This document shows positions 15,181-24,954 of a DNA stretch of 44,405 bases, piece by piece. The notes beneath the pieces are model-generated. The model did no database searches. It was not told the origin of the DNA and worked only from the letters and a program-made list of their open reading frames with translations. Positions within the stretch are counted from its first letter, which is position 1; every line of letters begins with the position of its first letter. Position numbers and translations under genes: made by a program. Source of the DNA: F23-B02 sp963627445 (GTDB lineage: Bacteria > Bacillota > Clostridia > Oscillospirales > Oscillospiraceae); the NCBI GenBank assembly GCA_963627445.1, contig CAVGBM010000098.1, positions 1 to 44,405 of the forward strand, read 5' to 3'.

Positions 15181-15273
15181 TGCAAATACCAATAAAGTAC
15201 CCGATGCACCGAGTCTGATGACTGCGTTGACGACGCACCGGACGCATAAAATGCGCAAGCTACTCCCTTTTAG
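15172..15273 (-). promoter_or_regulatory. yybP-ykoY (manganese) riboswitch aptamer
   Basis: On the minus strand AAAAGGGAGTAGC opens the element and TTGCAAGACTTTT closes it, with AAAAG/CTTTT pairing as P1. A hairpin GCGCA-TTTTA-TGCGT follows the first conserved strand. Then come GTCGTCAACGC, GACTCGGTGCATCGGG and a short distal stem. The blocks GGGAGTAGC, GTCGTCAA and GCAAGACTTTT match those I recall for the yybP-ykoY Mn2+ riboswitch (for example Lactococcus yoaB). The element has a strong promoter upstream and an overlapping terminator downstream, as an ON switch would. Confidence 0.87.
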
Positions 15274-15276
15274 GTA

Positions 15277-15306
15277 ACTATAGCATATTTTTTCCGCCGC
15301 TGTCAA
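15277..15306 (-). promoter_or_regulatory. Promoter of the riboswitch operon
   Basis: TTGACA (15301-15306) lies 18 bases from TATAGT (15277-15282), which is preceded by TGC (extended -10). It overlaps the last codon and stop of the upstream channel gene. Confidence 0.83.
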
Positions 15307-15938
15307 TCAAATTTTACGCTCGGCAGGTTCCATTTATACGCCGTTGCCAGCACCCTGACCGCAAAAATGAACACCATGCCGATAACGGCCGAGAGGATGT
15401 CGTTAACGCCGACGATGTGCAGCACATAATACAGCACGCCGCCGCTTAGCGATGCCACAGCATAGACATGCTTTCTTAGCACCTTGGGCATCTTGTTTAT
15501 CATCATGTCACGCAGCATGCCGCCGCCCACGCCGGTTATAACGCCGAGGGTGAGTATCAAAATGACATTGTCGCTCACGCCCATGGCCGTGTTCATGCCT
15601 GAGATGGTGAACACCGCGAGGCCGACAGCATCAAAGATGTTGTTTATCTCGGACAGCTTGTCCTTGTTCGCAAAATATTTCTCTTTTCTGATGTAAGCGT
15701 CGAAAAACACTATCAGCGACGCGAGCACCGCCGCAAGCAGGTACCAGTAGCTCACGAACATTCTCGGCGGGAGCTGACCGAGCAGCACATCGCGGATAAC
15801 ACCGCCGCCGAGCGCCGTGATAACGCCCAGAAACAGCACGCCGAAGATATCCGCATGGCGCTTTATCGCCGCCATCGCACCCGACACGGCGAACGCCGCC
15901 GCACCGATGAGCTCAAGAACAAACATCGTATTTTCCAT
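15303..15938 (-). CDS. TRIC/UPF0126 family cation-channel-like membrane protein
   Basis: A 211-residue protein with about seven hydrophobic helices and the duplicated glycine-rich unit of the UPF0126/TRIC family. The first repeat has GVITALGGGVIRDVLLGQLPP and the second GVITGVGGGMLRDMMINKMP. Bacterial TRIC proteins form trimeric monovalent cation channels. Others in the group, YicG/YadS-like, have been linked to glycine transport, so the cargo is uncertain. The ATG at 15936-15938 overlaps the TGA of ychF (TGATG); a GTG just before it is an alternative start. It is last in the housekeeping series, and the next operon's promoter begins at its stop codon. Confidence 0.88.
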   Translation of the reverse strand: MENTMFVLELIGAAAFAVSGAMAAIKRHADIFGVLFLGVITALGGGVIRDVLLGQLPPRMFVSYWYLLAAVLASLIVFFDAYIRKEKYFANKDKLSEINNIFDAVGLAVFTISGMNTAMGVSDNVILILTLGVITGVGGGMLRDMMINKMPKVLRKHVYAVASLSGGVLYYVLHIVGVNDILSAVIGMVFIFAVRVLATAYKWNLPSVKFD

Positions 15939-17029
15939 CACACATTAAACCTGAACAGCGTTACGTCTCCGTCATGCATGACATAGTCCTTGCCCTCGCT
16001 GCGCACTAAGCCCTTTTCCTTTGCGGCCGCCATGCTGCCGCACTCACGCAGGTCGTCAAAGGCGACGATCTCGGCGCGGATGAAGCCGCGCTCAAAGTCG
16101 GTATGTATCTTGCCTGCCGCCTGAGGCGCTTTCGTGCCCTTCTTTATCGTCCACGCCCTGCACTCGTCAGGTCCGCAGGTGAGGAAGGATATAAGCCCCA
16201 GCAGCGCATACGAGCACTTTATCATGCGGTCAAGACCCGACTGCTCCATGCCCATCTCCTCGAGGAACATCTCTCGCTCCTCGGGCTCAAGGGCGGCTAT
16301 CTCCTCCTCGAGCTTCGCGCATATCGGCAGCACCTGTGCACCCTCCGCCTCGGCAATGGTGCAAAGCTGCTTGTAGTAGTCGTTGTTCTCATAATCGGCA
16401 ATGCCGTTTTCGTCCATGTTTGCGGCGTAGATGATGGGCTTAATGGTCAGCAGATCGCTCGTTGCGATAAGCTCCATGTCGTCCGGCTCGCACTCATAGC
16501 TGCGCACGCTCTTGCCCTCGTTAAGATGCTCCAGAAGTCCCTTGAAGACCTCGGCCTCGTGCAGGAACTTCTTGTCGCCCTTGGCGTTTTTGTTCGCCTT
16601 TTCGATGCGGCGCTCGACCATCTCCATGTCGGCCATGATAAGCTCAAGGTCAATGATCTCAACATCGCGCTTGGGGTCGGTGCCGCCCTCGACGTGGATG
16701 ACATTCTCATCGTCAAAGCAGCGCACGACATGGATGATAGCGTCGGTGTTGCGGATATTCGACAGGAACTTGTTGCCCAGTCCCTCGCCCTTGGATGCAC
16801 CCTTGACAAGACCTGCGATGTCGACGAACTCGATGACGGCAGGGGTGTACTTCTTCGGCTCGTAAATGGAGGCGAGAAAATCAAGGCGCTCGTCGGGCAC
16901 GGTCACCATGCCGACATTGGGCTCTATCGTGCAGAACGGGTAGTTTGCAGACTCCGCCCCCGCGTTGGTGATAGCGTTAAAAAGCGTGGACTTGCCGACA
17001 TTCGGCAGACCTACGATACCTAATTTCAT
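15938..17029 (-). CDS. ychF: Ribosome-binding ATPase YchF (OBG-type)
   Basis: A 363-residue P-loop protein. Features are G1 GLPNVGKST (7-15), the switch region NYPFCTIEPNVG, DIAGLVKGASKGEGLGNKFL, the Asn-Met-Asp-Glu variant of the base motif (ANMDENG) that gives ATP preference, and a C-terminal TGS domain ending in YVMHDGDVTLFRFNV. It binds the large ribosomal subunit and acts in the stress response. A longer frame starts 39 bases upstream, but GAGGAG precedes the chosen ATG and MKLGIVGLPNVG is the standard beginning. Confidence 0.96.
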   Translation of the reverse strand: MKLGIVGLPNVGKSTLFNAITNAGAESANYPFCTIEPNVGMVTVPDERLDFLASIYEPKKYTPAVIEFVDIAGLVKGASKGEGLGNKFLSNIRNTDAIIHVVRCFDDENVIHVEGGTDPKRDVEIIDLELIMADMEMVERRIEKANKNAKGDKKFLHEAEVFKGLLEHLNEGKSVRSYECEPDDMELIATSDLLTIKPIIYAANMDENGIADYENNDYYKQLCTIAEAEGAQVLPICAKLEEEIAALEPEEREMFLEEMGMEQSGLDRMIKCSYALLGLISFLTCGPDECRAWTIKKGTKAPQAAGKIHTDFERGFIRAEIVAFDDLRECGSMAAAKEKGLVRSEGKDYVMHDGDVTLFRFNV

Positions 17030-17041
17030 GTTCTTCTCCTC

Positions 17042-17072
17042 AAATTTGGGCAGCCATTGGCTGCCCAAATTT
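17042..17072. other. 14-bp perfect stem-loop between ftsH and ychF
   Basis: AAATTTGGGCAGCC and GGCTGCCCAAATTT pair fully around ATT. A T-run follows only on the plus strand, where there is no gene. For the minus-strand operon it is an intercistronic hairpin close to the ychF ribosome site (GAGGAG at its edge). It may partly terminate or process the ftsH message. Confidence 0.7.
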
Positions 17073-17078
17073 TTTATA

Positions 17079-19099
<2,021 letters not shown>

Positions 19100-19103
<4 letters not shown>

Positions 19104-19666
19104 TTGATCACATCCTCTTGGTCTGAGTAAATTTCGGGTTTGAGAACGCCGATATAGGGGAGATTGCGGTAAAGCTCGTTATAGTCAAGTCCGTAGCCGA
19201 CGACGAACGCGTCGGGGACCTCAAAGCAGGAATACTTTGCGTACACGGGCGCTTTTCTGCGCGAGGGCTTATCCATCAGCGTTGCGATGGTGATAGACGC
19301 AGGCTTGCGGCCGGAAAGATAATTTTGCAGATAGCTTAGCGTTACGCCCGAATCGAGGATATCCTCGACCATGACGACGTGTCTGCCCTCGATATTCTGG
19401 CTCAGATCCTTCTGAATGGACACAGCGCCGGTCGAGGTCGTACCCTTATAAGAGGACACGGCCATAAAATCCACGGAGCAGGGTATCGTCACATGGCGCA
19501 TAAGGTCGGACATGAACACGAAGCAGCCCTTCAAAACGCCGACAAAAAGAGGATCCTTACCCTCGAAATCCTTTGAGATCTGCTCGCCGAGCTCCTTGAC
19601 CTTGGCTTCGATCTCCTCCTCGGTGAAAAACACTCTTTCTATGTCGTTTTTCATATCTTTACTCAT
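19100..19666 (-). CDS. hpt: Hypoxanthine phosphoribosyltransferase
   Basis: A 188-residue purine salvage enzyme that makes IMP or GMP from hypoxanthine or guanine and PRPP. The PRPP-binding motif VVMVEDILDSGVTLS, the flexible-loop SSYKGTTSTG and the purine-binding C-terminal KAPVYAKYSCFEVPDAFVVGYGL all fit type I HPRTs. It lies between tilS and ftsH and overlaps the TTG of ftsH. A second Met at residue 5 could also start the protein. Confidence 0.95.
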
Positions 19667-19689
19667 TTTTTAAATTGTCCCCCGTACGG

Positions 19690-21012
19690 TCAGTTTTTAT
19701 TTATCGTAACACGCAGCACGGTGTCTCCCGGCATTGCCGAGCAGCGCTCGGCAATGCCGAAGCCGTAAACTGCGATAATTCCCTTTTCGTCACGCAGCAC
19801 CGGAGTTAAGCTCCGTTCAAGCTGCGTCATTTTCGCCTCCGAAAAAAGATCCTTGAGGCTTTTGGTGCATTTTCTGCCGTTTAAGCGTATTTTGTCCCCA
19901 TCTTTGCGGGAAGTAAAGAATATCGTACCACAAACGGCGTCAAAATTAAAGAAGAAAGTATTTAATGATTTGAAAACTTTGCTGTTTTGGGGCAATATCT
20001 CGCACTCAACAGTGAACTCGCCGTCCCCGACGACCGTTTTCTCGCCGATACTAAGCTCAGTATCCGGCAGAACGACAGGCTTTTGGCCGAAATACAGCCT
20101 GCCACGGTCGGCGGTCACGCGCATGCCGTGGATATCGGCGTGGGCAATGGTCTTGGACTGCATGATATCAAACAGTGCCTTTGTGTGCCCCGCCGTGAGA
20201 CTGCGGCCGCAAATTCTGCGCAGCACCCGCGATGCCACGGGTCTGGGCAGCGCCGCAAGCTCTGCTATAGGCAGCGAGCCGTTTTCAAAATGCTCGCTTA
20301 TAAAATCAGCGGCCAGCTTGTCTAAAAACTCCTCGTCGGCGCGCAGGAGCTCTGCCGTGCGCAGTGCCGAGGCGGAAAACGCCGGATTTATGCCGCACAA
20401 AACGGGCATAACCCGATGGCGGATAACATTTCGCGTATAATCGTCGGTGTCGTTCGTGCTGTCAGTGATATGCGGGACACCGTTTTCAGTTAGATACGCT
20501 TCTATCTGCGCGCGGCTCGTCGCCAAGAGCGGACGGATGAGCCTGCCGCGCACCGGCGGGATGCCGCACAGGCCCTTTGCGCCTGCGCCCCGGGTGAGGT
20601 TCAAAAGCACGGTCTCGGCGTTATCGTCGCTGTTATGCGCCGTGGCTATCGCCGTGCAGCCGAGCTTATCCGCGGCACTTTCCAAGAACTCATAGCGCAA
20701 ATGCCTTGCCGCTTCCTCGGTGGACATGCTGTGTTGCTCGGCATACGCCGCAACATCGGCGCTGCCCGTTTCGCACACGATGCCGTGCTCTTTGCACCAA
20801 GTCTCGACAAATGCTTCGTCACGGTCGGCCTCTGCACCACGCAGACGGTGGTTAAAATGCGCCGCCGCAACGGTTATGCCTAAGCCTTCGGCGCTGCTGC
20901 TCAGAAAATGCAGCAGGCACATGGAGTCTGCCCCGCCGGATACGGCGCACAGGACTTTTGTGCCCCTCGGGAGCATGCCGTGCCTATTTATAAAATCAAT
21001 AATCGTCTTCAT
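19690..21012 (-). CDS. tilS: tRNA(Ile)-lysidine synthase
   Basis: A 440-residue PP-loop enzyme that converts cytidine 34 of the CAU-anticodon tRNA-Ile to lysidine, so that AUA is read as Ile. The ATP pyrophosphatase motif SGGADS is at residues 25-30. AHFNHRLRG, TAHNSDDNAETVLLNL and GIPPVRGRLIRPLL follow, with the C-terminal TilS substrate-binding domain at about 370-435. The start overlaps the end of dnaB by 17 bases; the longer upstream frame would lie well inside dnaB and lacks family residues. Confidence 0.95.
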   Translation of the reverse strand: MKTIIDFINRHGMLPRGTKVLCAVSGGADSMCLLHFLSSSAEGLGITVAAAHFNHRLRGAEADRDEAFVETWCKEHGIVCETGSADVAAYAEQHSMSTEEAARHLRYEFLESAADKLGCTAIATAHNSDDNAETVLLNLTRGAGAKGLCGIPPVRGRLIRPLLATSRAQIEAYLTENGVPHITDSTNDTDDYTRNVIRHRVMPVLCGINPAFSASALRTAELLRADEEFLDKLAADFISEHFENGSLPIAELAALPRPVASRVLRRICGRSLTAGHTKALFDIMQSKTIAHADIHGMRVTADRGRLYFGQKPVVLPDTELSIGEKTVVGDGEFTVECEILPQNSKVFKSLNTFFFNFDAVCGTIFFTSRKDGDKIRLNGRKCTKSLKDLFSEAKMTQLERSLTPVLRDEKGIIAVYGFGIAERCSAMPGDTVLRVTINKN

Positions 21013-22348
21013 TGAGGTTTCCCTCGTATGCTGCGAAGGTGGTGTACTCGGCGAGCCATGCAAGCTTCACCGTGCCGGTCTGACCCTTTCTGTTCTTGAG
21101 GACTATCGCCTCGGAGACATTCGGCTCCTCGCACTCGGCATTGTAGTAGCCCTCGCGGTACAGGCCGATGACCACGTCGGCATCCTGCTCGATAGCGCCG
21201 GATTCGCGCAGGTCGGAAAGCATCGGGCGCTTGTTCGGGCGGCCCTCGCTGGCTCGGCTCAGCTGCGACAGGCAGATGACCGGAACGTTCAGCTCCTTAG
21301 CCATTATCTTGAGCATACGGCTGATATCGCTGACGACCTGCTGACGGTTCTCGCCCGCGTACTTGCGGCTGTCGCCTCCGGCCGACTGCATGAGCTGGAG
21401 ATAGTCGATGACCACAAGGCCGAGATTTGATATCCTGCGGCACTGTGCGTTCATGTCCGAGACCGACAGCATAGGGTTATCGTCGATGCGCATGTCGGTG
21501 GCGCTCAGTACCTGCGCTGCCGCCGCGATGCGCTTCCACTCGTCGGAGTTTAACTGACCTGTGAGCAGATTCTGCGACGGGACAAGTCCCTCGCCGGCAA
21601 GAAGCCTGCTCACAAGCTGCTCACGGCTCATTTCAAGCGAGAACACCGCAACGGTCTTGCCGCTCTTCTTCGCGACATTCATCGCGATATTCAGCGCGAT
21701 ACTCGTTTTGCCCATGCCGGGTCGCGCGGCGATGAGTATGAGCTCGCCCTTGTTAAGGCCGAGGATGTATCGGTCAAGGTCGTTAAGCCCCGTCGACAGG
21801 CCGGGTATCTTCTGCCCGCTGGACGCAGCCTCGGACAGGTTTGAGTAAACCGTCTGCACGACGGTGGATATCGGCACGAGTCCGCCGACTACCCTGCCCT
21901 GACGCAGAGCGTATATCTTGCGCTCGGCAGCCTCGAGCATGTTCTCGGCCTCGCCCGTGCCCTCGTAGACAAGGGTATTTATCTCATCGGCCGCCGCTGC
22001 GAGATTGCGCAAAAGTGCCCTGTCGCTGACGATGGCCGCGTACTCCAGCACATTTGCCGCCGTAGGGGTGATGCGCATGAGCTCGGCAATGTACGCCGTG
22101 CTCGTTTCGCGAAACACGCCACGGGTCTTCATCTGGTCGAGCACGGTGATGGGGTCTATCGTCTGACCGTAGGAGAACATGGAATATATCGTCTCGAATA
22201 TATCCCTGTTTTGCTGAATATAAAATTCCGCGCCTTTGAGGCGTTCGATGACATCGGGTATGCACCTTGTGTCGATAAGCATAGAGCCGATAACGGCCTG
22301 CTCTGCGCTTGCCGAGTGGGGCGCCTGTCTGCCCAACAGTTCTTCCAT
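20996..22348 (-). CDS. dnaB: Replicative DNA helicase DnaB
   Basis: A 450-residue hexameric helicase. The N-terminal DnaB domain (residues 10-110, SAEQAVIGSMLID) is joined through a linker to the RecA-like ATPase with Walker A ARPGMGKTS (208-216), the segment VAVFSLEMS, Walker B VVIDYLQLM, and LSQLSR. AAGGAGC precedes the ATG. It lies directly after rplI and before tilS in a replication/ribosome cluster typical of Bacillota. Confidence 0.97.
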   Translation of the reverse strand: MEELLGRQAPHSASAEQAVIGSMLIDTRCIPDVIERLKGAEFYIQQNRDIFETIYSMFSYGQTIDPITVLDQMKTRGVFRETSTAYIAELMRITPTAANVLEYAAIVSDRALLRNLAAAADEINTLVYEGTGEAENMLEAAERKIYALRQGRVVGGLVPISTVVQTVYSNLSEAASSGQKIPGLSTGLNDLDRYILGLNKGELILIAARPGMGKTSIALNIAMNVAKKSGKTVAVFSLEMSREQLVSRLLAGEGLVPSQNLLTGQLNSDEWKRIAAAAQVLSATDMRIDDNPMLSVSDMNAQCRRISNLGLVVIDYLQLMQSAGGDSRKYAGENRQQVVSDISRMLKIMAKELNVPVICLSQLSRASEGRPNKRPMLSDLRESGAIEQDADVVIGLYREGYYNAECEEPNVSEAIVLKNRKGQTGTVKLAWLAEYTTFAAYEGNLNEDDY

Positions 22349-22373
22349 GTTCCCGCTCCTTAGTTTGAGTTAA

Positions 22374-22820
22374 TTATGCCTCTATAACGAGCACATTGAT
22401 AGTGCCGCTGACCTCGTAGCCGAGCTTTGCCTTGATCTGATATGCGCCGAAGGTCTTGATAGGCTCAGCCTGCACGATCTTGTTCTTCTCGATCTCGATG
22501 CCGTGCTGCTCCTTGAGGGCTGCGCTTATCTCCTGCGAGGTGACTGCACCGAAGAGCTTGCCAGCACCGCCGGCCTTTGCGCGGATGGTGACGGTGATCT
22601 CGCCGAGCTTGGCGGCGTTAGCCTCAGCCTCGGCCTTTTCTCTTGCCATCTGAGCGGCCTTGGCCTTCTCCTTGAGCTTGAGTGCGTTTATATTGTCCGC
22701 CGTTGCCTCGCTGGCGAGCTTTCTCGGCAGCAGGTAATTGCGAGCGTAGCCGTCGGAGACCTCCTTGAGCTCGCCCTTCTTGGCCTTGCCCTTGACATCA
22801 ACATTAAAAATGACCTTCAT
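22374..22820 (-). CDS. rplI: 50S ribosomal protein L9
   Basis: A 148-residue L9. The N-terminal rRNA-binding domain starts MKVIFNVDVKGKAKKGELKEV and has the family signature GYARNYLLPRKLA. A long connecting helix (about 45-80, Lys/Ala/Glu rich) leads to the C-terminal domain ending TINVLVIEA. A longer reading frame exists, but AAAGGAT before this ATG and the conserved start decide it. The gdpP-rplI-dnaB order is a common one in Bacillota. Confidence 0.97.
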   Translation of the reverse strand: MKVIFNVDVKGKAKKGELKEVSDGYARNYLLPRKLASEATADNINALKLKEKAKAAQMAREKAEAEANAAKLGEITVTIRAKAGGAGKLFGAVTSQEISAALKEQHGIEIEKNKIVQAEPIKTFGAYQIKAKLGYEVSGTINVLVIEA

Positions 22821-22845
22821 AATTTTTATCCTTTCCCGTGATATA

Positions 22846-24840
22846 TCACGAATCCATATATTCATCTATCGCCGCAAACAGCTTGTTTGCAGCGTCCTGC
22901 AGGCTGATATTATCAAGCTGCGCCGCAGCAGCCGCTCTGTTGCCGCCGCCGCCGAGGCGTTCCATGATAAGCTGCACGTTAACATCGCCAATTGACCTTG
23001 CCGAGACGAACACGCCGCCTTCATCGGTCGGGTACATGACCATCGAGGCATCAACGCCTGCGACATTCAGAAGCTCATCGGCAGCCTGCGCTGCGACAAC
23101 TCTGTTGTGCGGCTTGTCCGGTATCGCGACCGCCACCGAGCGGTAAAGCCGCGCGCCCTGGAGTATCTTATACTTTTCGACTGTCTGCTCAAGGCCGCTC
23201 TGCATGAGCTTTTTGACATCGACAGTGTCCGCTCCCGCTCTGCGCAGGAATGCCGCCGCGTCAAAGGTGCGATAATTTGTACGCAAGGTAAAGCTCTTGG
23301 TGTCAAGAACTATGCCGGAGAGTATCGCCTCCGACTCACACGGCAGAAGCTTCGGCTCATCGAGCGCGACCTCGAGTATCTCCGCCATGAGCTCGCAGGT
23401 CGACGACGACGCGGGCTCAATGTAGCTGAGATCTGCATTGTCGATATATGTTGCCGCTCTGCGGTGATGGTCAATAACAGCCACCTTGTTGCACGATTGC
23501 AAAAGGCGCAGATCCTCGACCTGCTCGGGACGGTTCGTGTCCACAACAACGAGCAGAGTCTTGCTGTCAGCTGCGAGCATCGCCTCCTGCGCGTCTATGA
23601 AAATGTCCTTATATTCGGGCGTTTTCACGAGCATTTCGACAAGGGACTTTGCCATGGTCTTTTCGGTGTCGGCAACGATGTTCGCCCTTATGCCGTTTTT
23701 GCGGGCGATTATGCACACGGCAACGGCAGCGCCGATGCTGTCCATATCGCTGAAGCGGTGACCCATGACGAGCACCTGCGACGCGTCCTGGATGAGCGAG
23801 TCGAGCGCATTTGCCATGACTCGGGACTTGACCTTCGTTCTGGTGTCGCTCTCGCTGACCTTGCCGCCGAAGAAATCGAAGTTAAAGCGGTTTTTGATGA
23901 CCGCCTGGTCGCCGCCGCGGCTGAGCGCCATGTCGCTTGCGAGCATCGCGAATTGCAAAGCTTCGCTGAGGTTTGCCGCGTCACGGCCGATGCCGATGCT
24001 GAGCGTTGCATGGATGCCGACGGAGTTTGCTATCTGGTGCACCTCGTTTAGAAGCCTGAACTTTTCGTCGATCACGCCCTGCATATACCGCTCCTCAAAC
24101 ACCATGAGGTAGCGGTCGCGGTCAAAGCGGATGAGAATGCCGTCCTTATTCTCGCCCCACTGGGCAAGCTTGTCCCCTATAGCATCGCGCAGGTCGTTTC
24201 TCGCACGCTCGGGCTGATTTTTCATCAGCTCGTCATAGTTATCTATCGTCACGACCGCCGCAATGGGTCGGGATATCTCATACTCGTGGCGGATATCGTC
24301 GTAATCTGTGACATCTATCCAATACGCGATGCCCATAAAGTTCTGGTCGCCGTCATCACGCGGTGAGCGCACGATGTTACCGCATATCTGATATTTCCTG
24401 CCGCCTACATGGAGCAGGCTCGGGCACTGGCTTTTGCCCTCCATGAGCCACTTGCCGGAAAACTCGGGCACGAGCTCTGCAACGCTACGATCGGTCCTCA
24501 TACCGTTAAGGCCGCATATCGAGAAAAACTTCTCGTTGCCCCACACGATGCGCGAGTCGTTTAGTCTGAAAACGACGATGGGCAGCGGAAAATTCATGAG
24601 CGTATTGTTCTTTGCCGTCTCCGTGTCGTAGGTAACGGACTCTATATACGCCTTTAGCGCCTTACGCTTGCGGCTGCGGTTTATAAACGAATATATCACC
24701 AGCGCAAGAATGGCAACGCCCTCGGCTGCGGCAAGGTAGTAATTTTTAAGTATAAGCGTCGCAACGGCGAACACGATGAGGAAAAACAAAAACGGCATCG
24801 TATTCGGTTCAAACACGCTTTGTGATTTGTTCTTTTTCAT
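22846..24840 (-). CDS. gdpP: GdpP-like cyclic-di-AMP phosphodiesterase
   Basis: A 664-residue membrane protein. Two helices at about 15-50 are followed by a PAS-like domain (about 80-185), a degenerate GGDEF domain (about 190-320) lacking the GGDEF motif, and a DHH/DHHA1 phosphodiesterase. The DHH part shows MGHRFSDMDSIGAA, VVVDTNRPEQ, AVIDHHRR and, near the C-terminus, GGGGNRAAAA. This is the domain order of GdpP, which hydrolyses c-di-AMP and so affects cell wall and potassium balance. It is first in the minus-strand series ending with the TRIC gene and has its own strong promoter. Confidence 0.93.
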   Translation of the reverse strand: MKKNKSQSVFEPNTMPFLFFLIVFAVATLILKNYYLAAAEGVAILALVIYSFINRSRKRKALKAYIESVTYDTETAKNNTLMNFPLPIVVFRLNDSRIVWGNEKFFSICGLNGMRTDRSVAELVPEFSGKWLMEGKSQCPSLLHVGGRKYQICGNIVRSPRDDGDQNFMGIAYWIDVTDYDDIRHEYEISRPIAAVVTIDNYDELMKNQPERARNDLRDAIGDKLAQWGENKDGILIRFDRDRYLMVFEERYMQGVIDEKFRLLNEVHQIANSVGIHATLSIGIGRDAANLSEALQFAMLASDMALSRGGDQAVIKNRFNFDFFGGKVSESDTRTKVKSRVMANALDSLIQDASQVLVMGHRFSDMDSIGAAVAVCIIARKNGIRANIVADTEKTMAKSLVEMLVKTPEYKDIFIDAQEAMLAADSKTLLVVVDTNRPEQVEDLRLLQSCNKVAVIDHHRRAATYIDNADLSYIEPASSSTCELMAEILEVALDEPKLLPCESEAILSGIVLDTKSFTLRTNYRTFDAAAFLRRAGADTVDVKKLMQSGLEQTVEKYKILQGARLYRSVAVAIPDKPHNRVVAAQAADELLNVAGVDASMVMYPTDEGGVFVSARSIGDVNVQLIMERLGGGGNRAAAAAQLDNISLQDAANKLFAAIDEYMDS

Positions 24841-24871
24841 TTTTGTCTCCGCAAATACAAATTGATATTAA

Positions 24872-24900
24872 ATTATATCAAAGTATTGCCATGATTACAA
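24872..24900 (-). promoter_or_regulatory. Promoter of the gdpP-rplI-dnaB series
   Basis: TTGTAA (24895-24900) and TATAAT (24872-24877) are 17 bases apart, and TGA before the -10 gives an extended element, about 35 bases upstream of the gdpP start. The divergent nucleotidyltransferase gene has no comparably clear promoter in the remaining gap. Confidence 0.8.
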
Positions 24901-24954
24901 CAGCAAAAGAATAATAAATTTTGCATCCGTGCGCAAAATAGCATCGGGAGCGTG

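Noticed and set aside
15112..15306. Minus-strand 64-codon frame before the ytvI-like gene
   Set aside because: It covers the riboswitch and terminator; the conserved RNA strands explain the sequence better.
17042..17072. Rho-independent terminator for ftsH
   Set aside because: The 14-bp stem lacks a T-run on the minus strand, so I list it only as an intercistronic hairpin.
22846..24840. Active diguanylate cyclase in the gdpP-like gene
   Set aside because: The GGDEF signature is missing; the domain is the degenerate form usual in GdpP.
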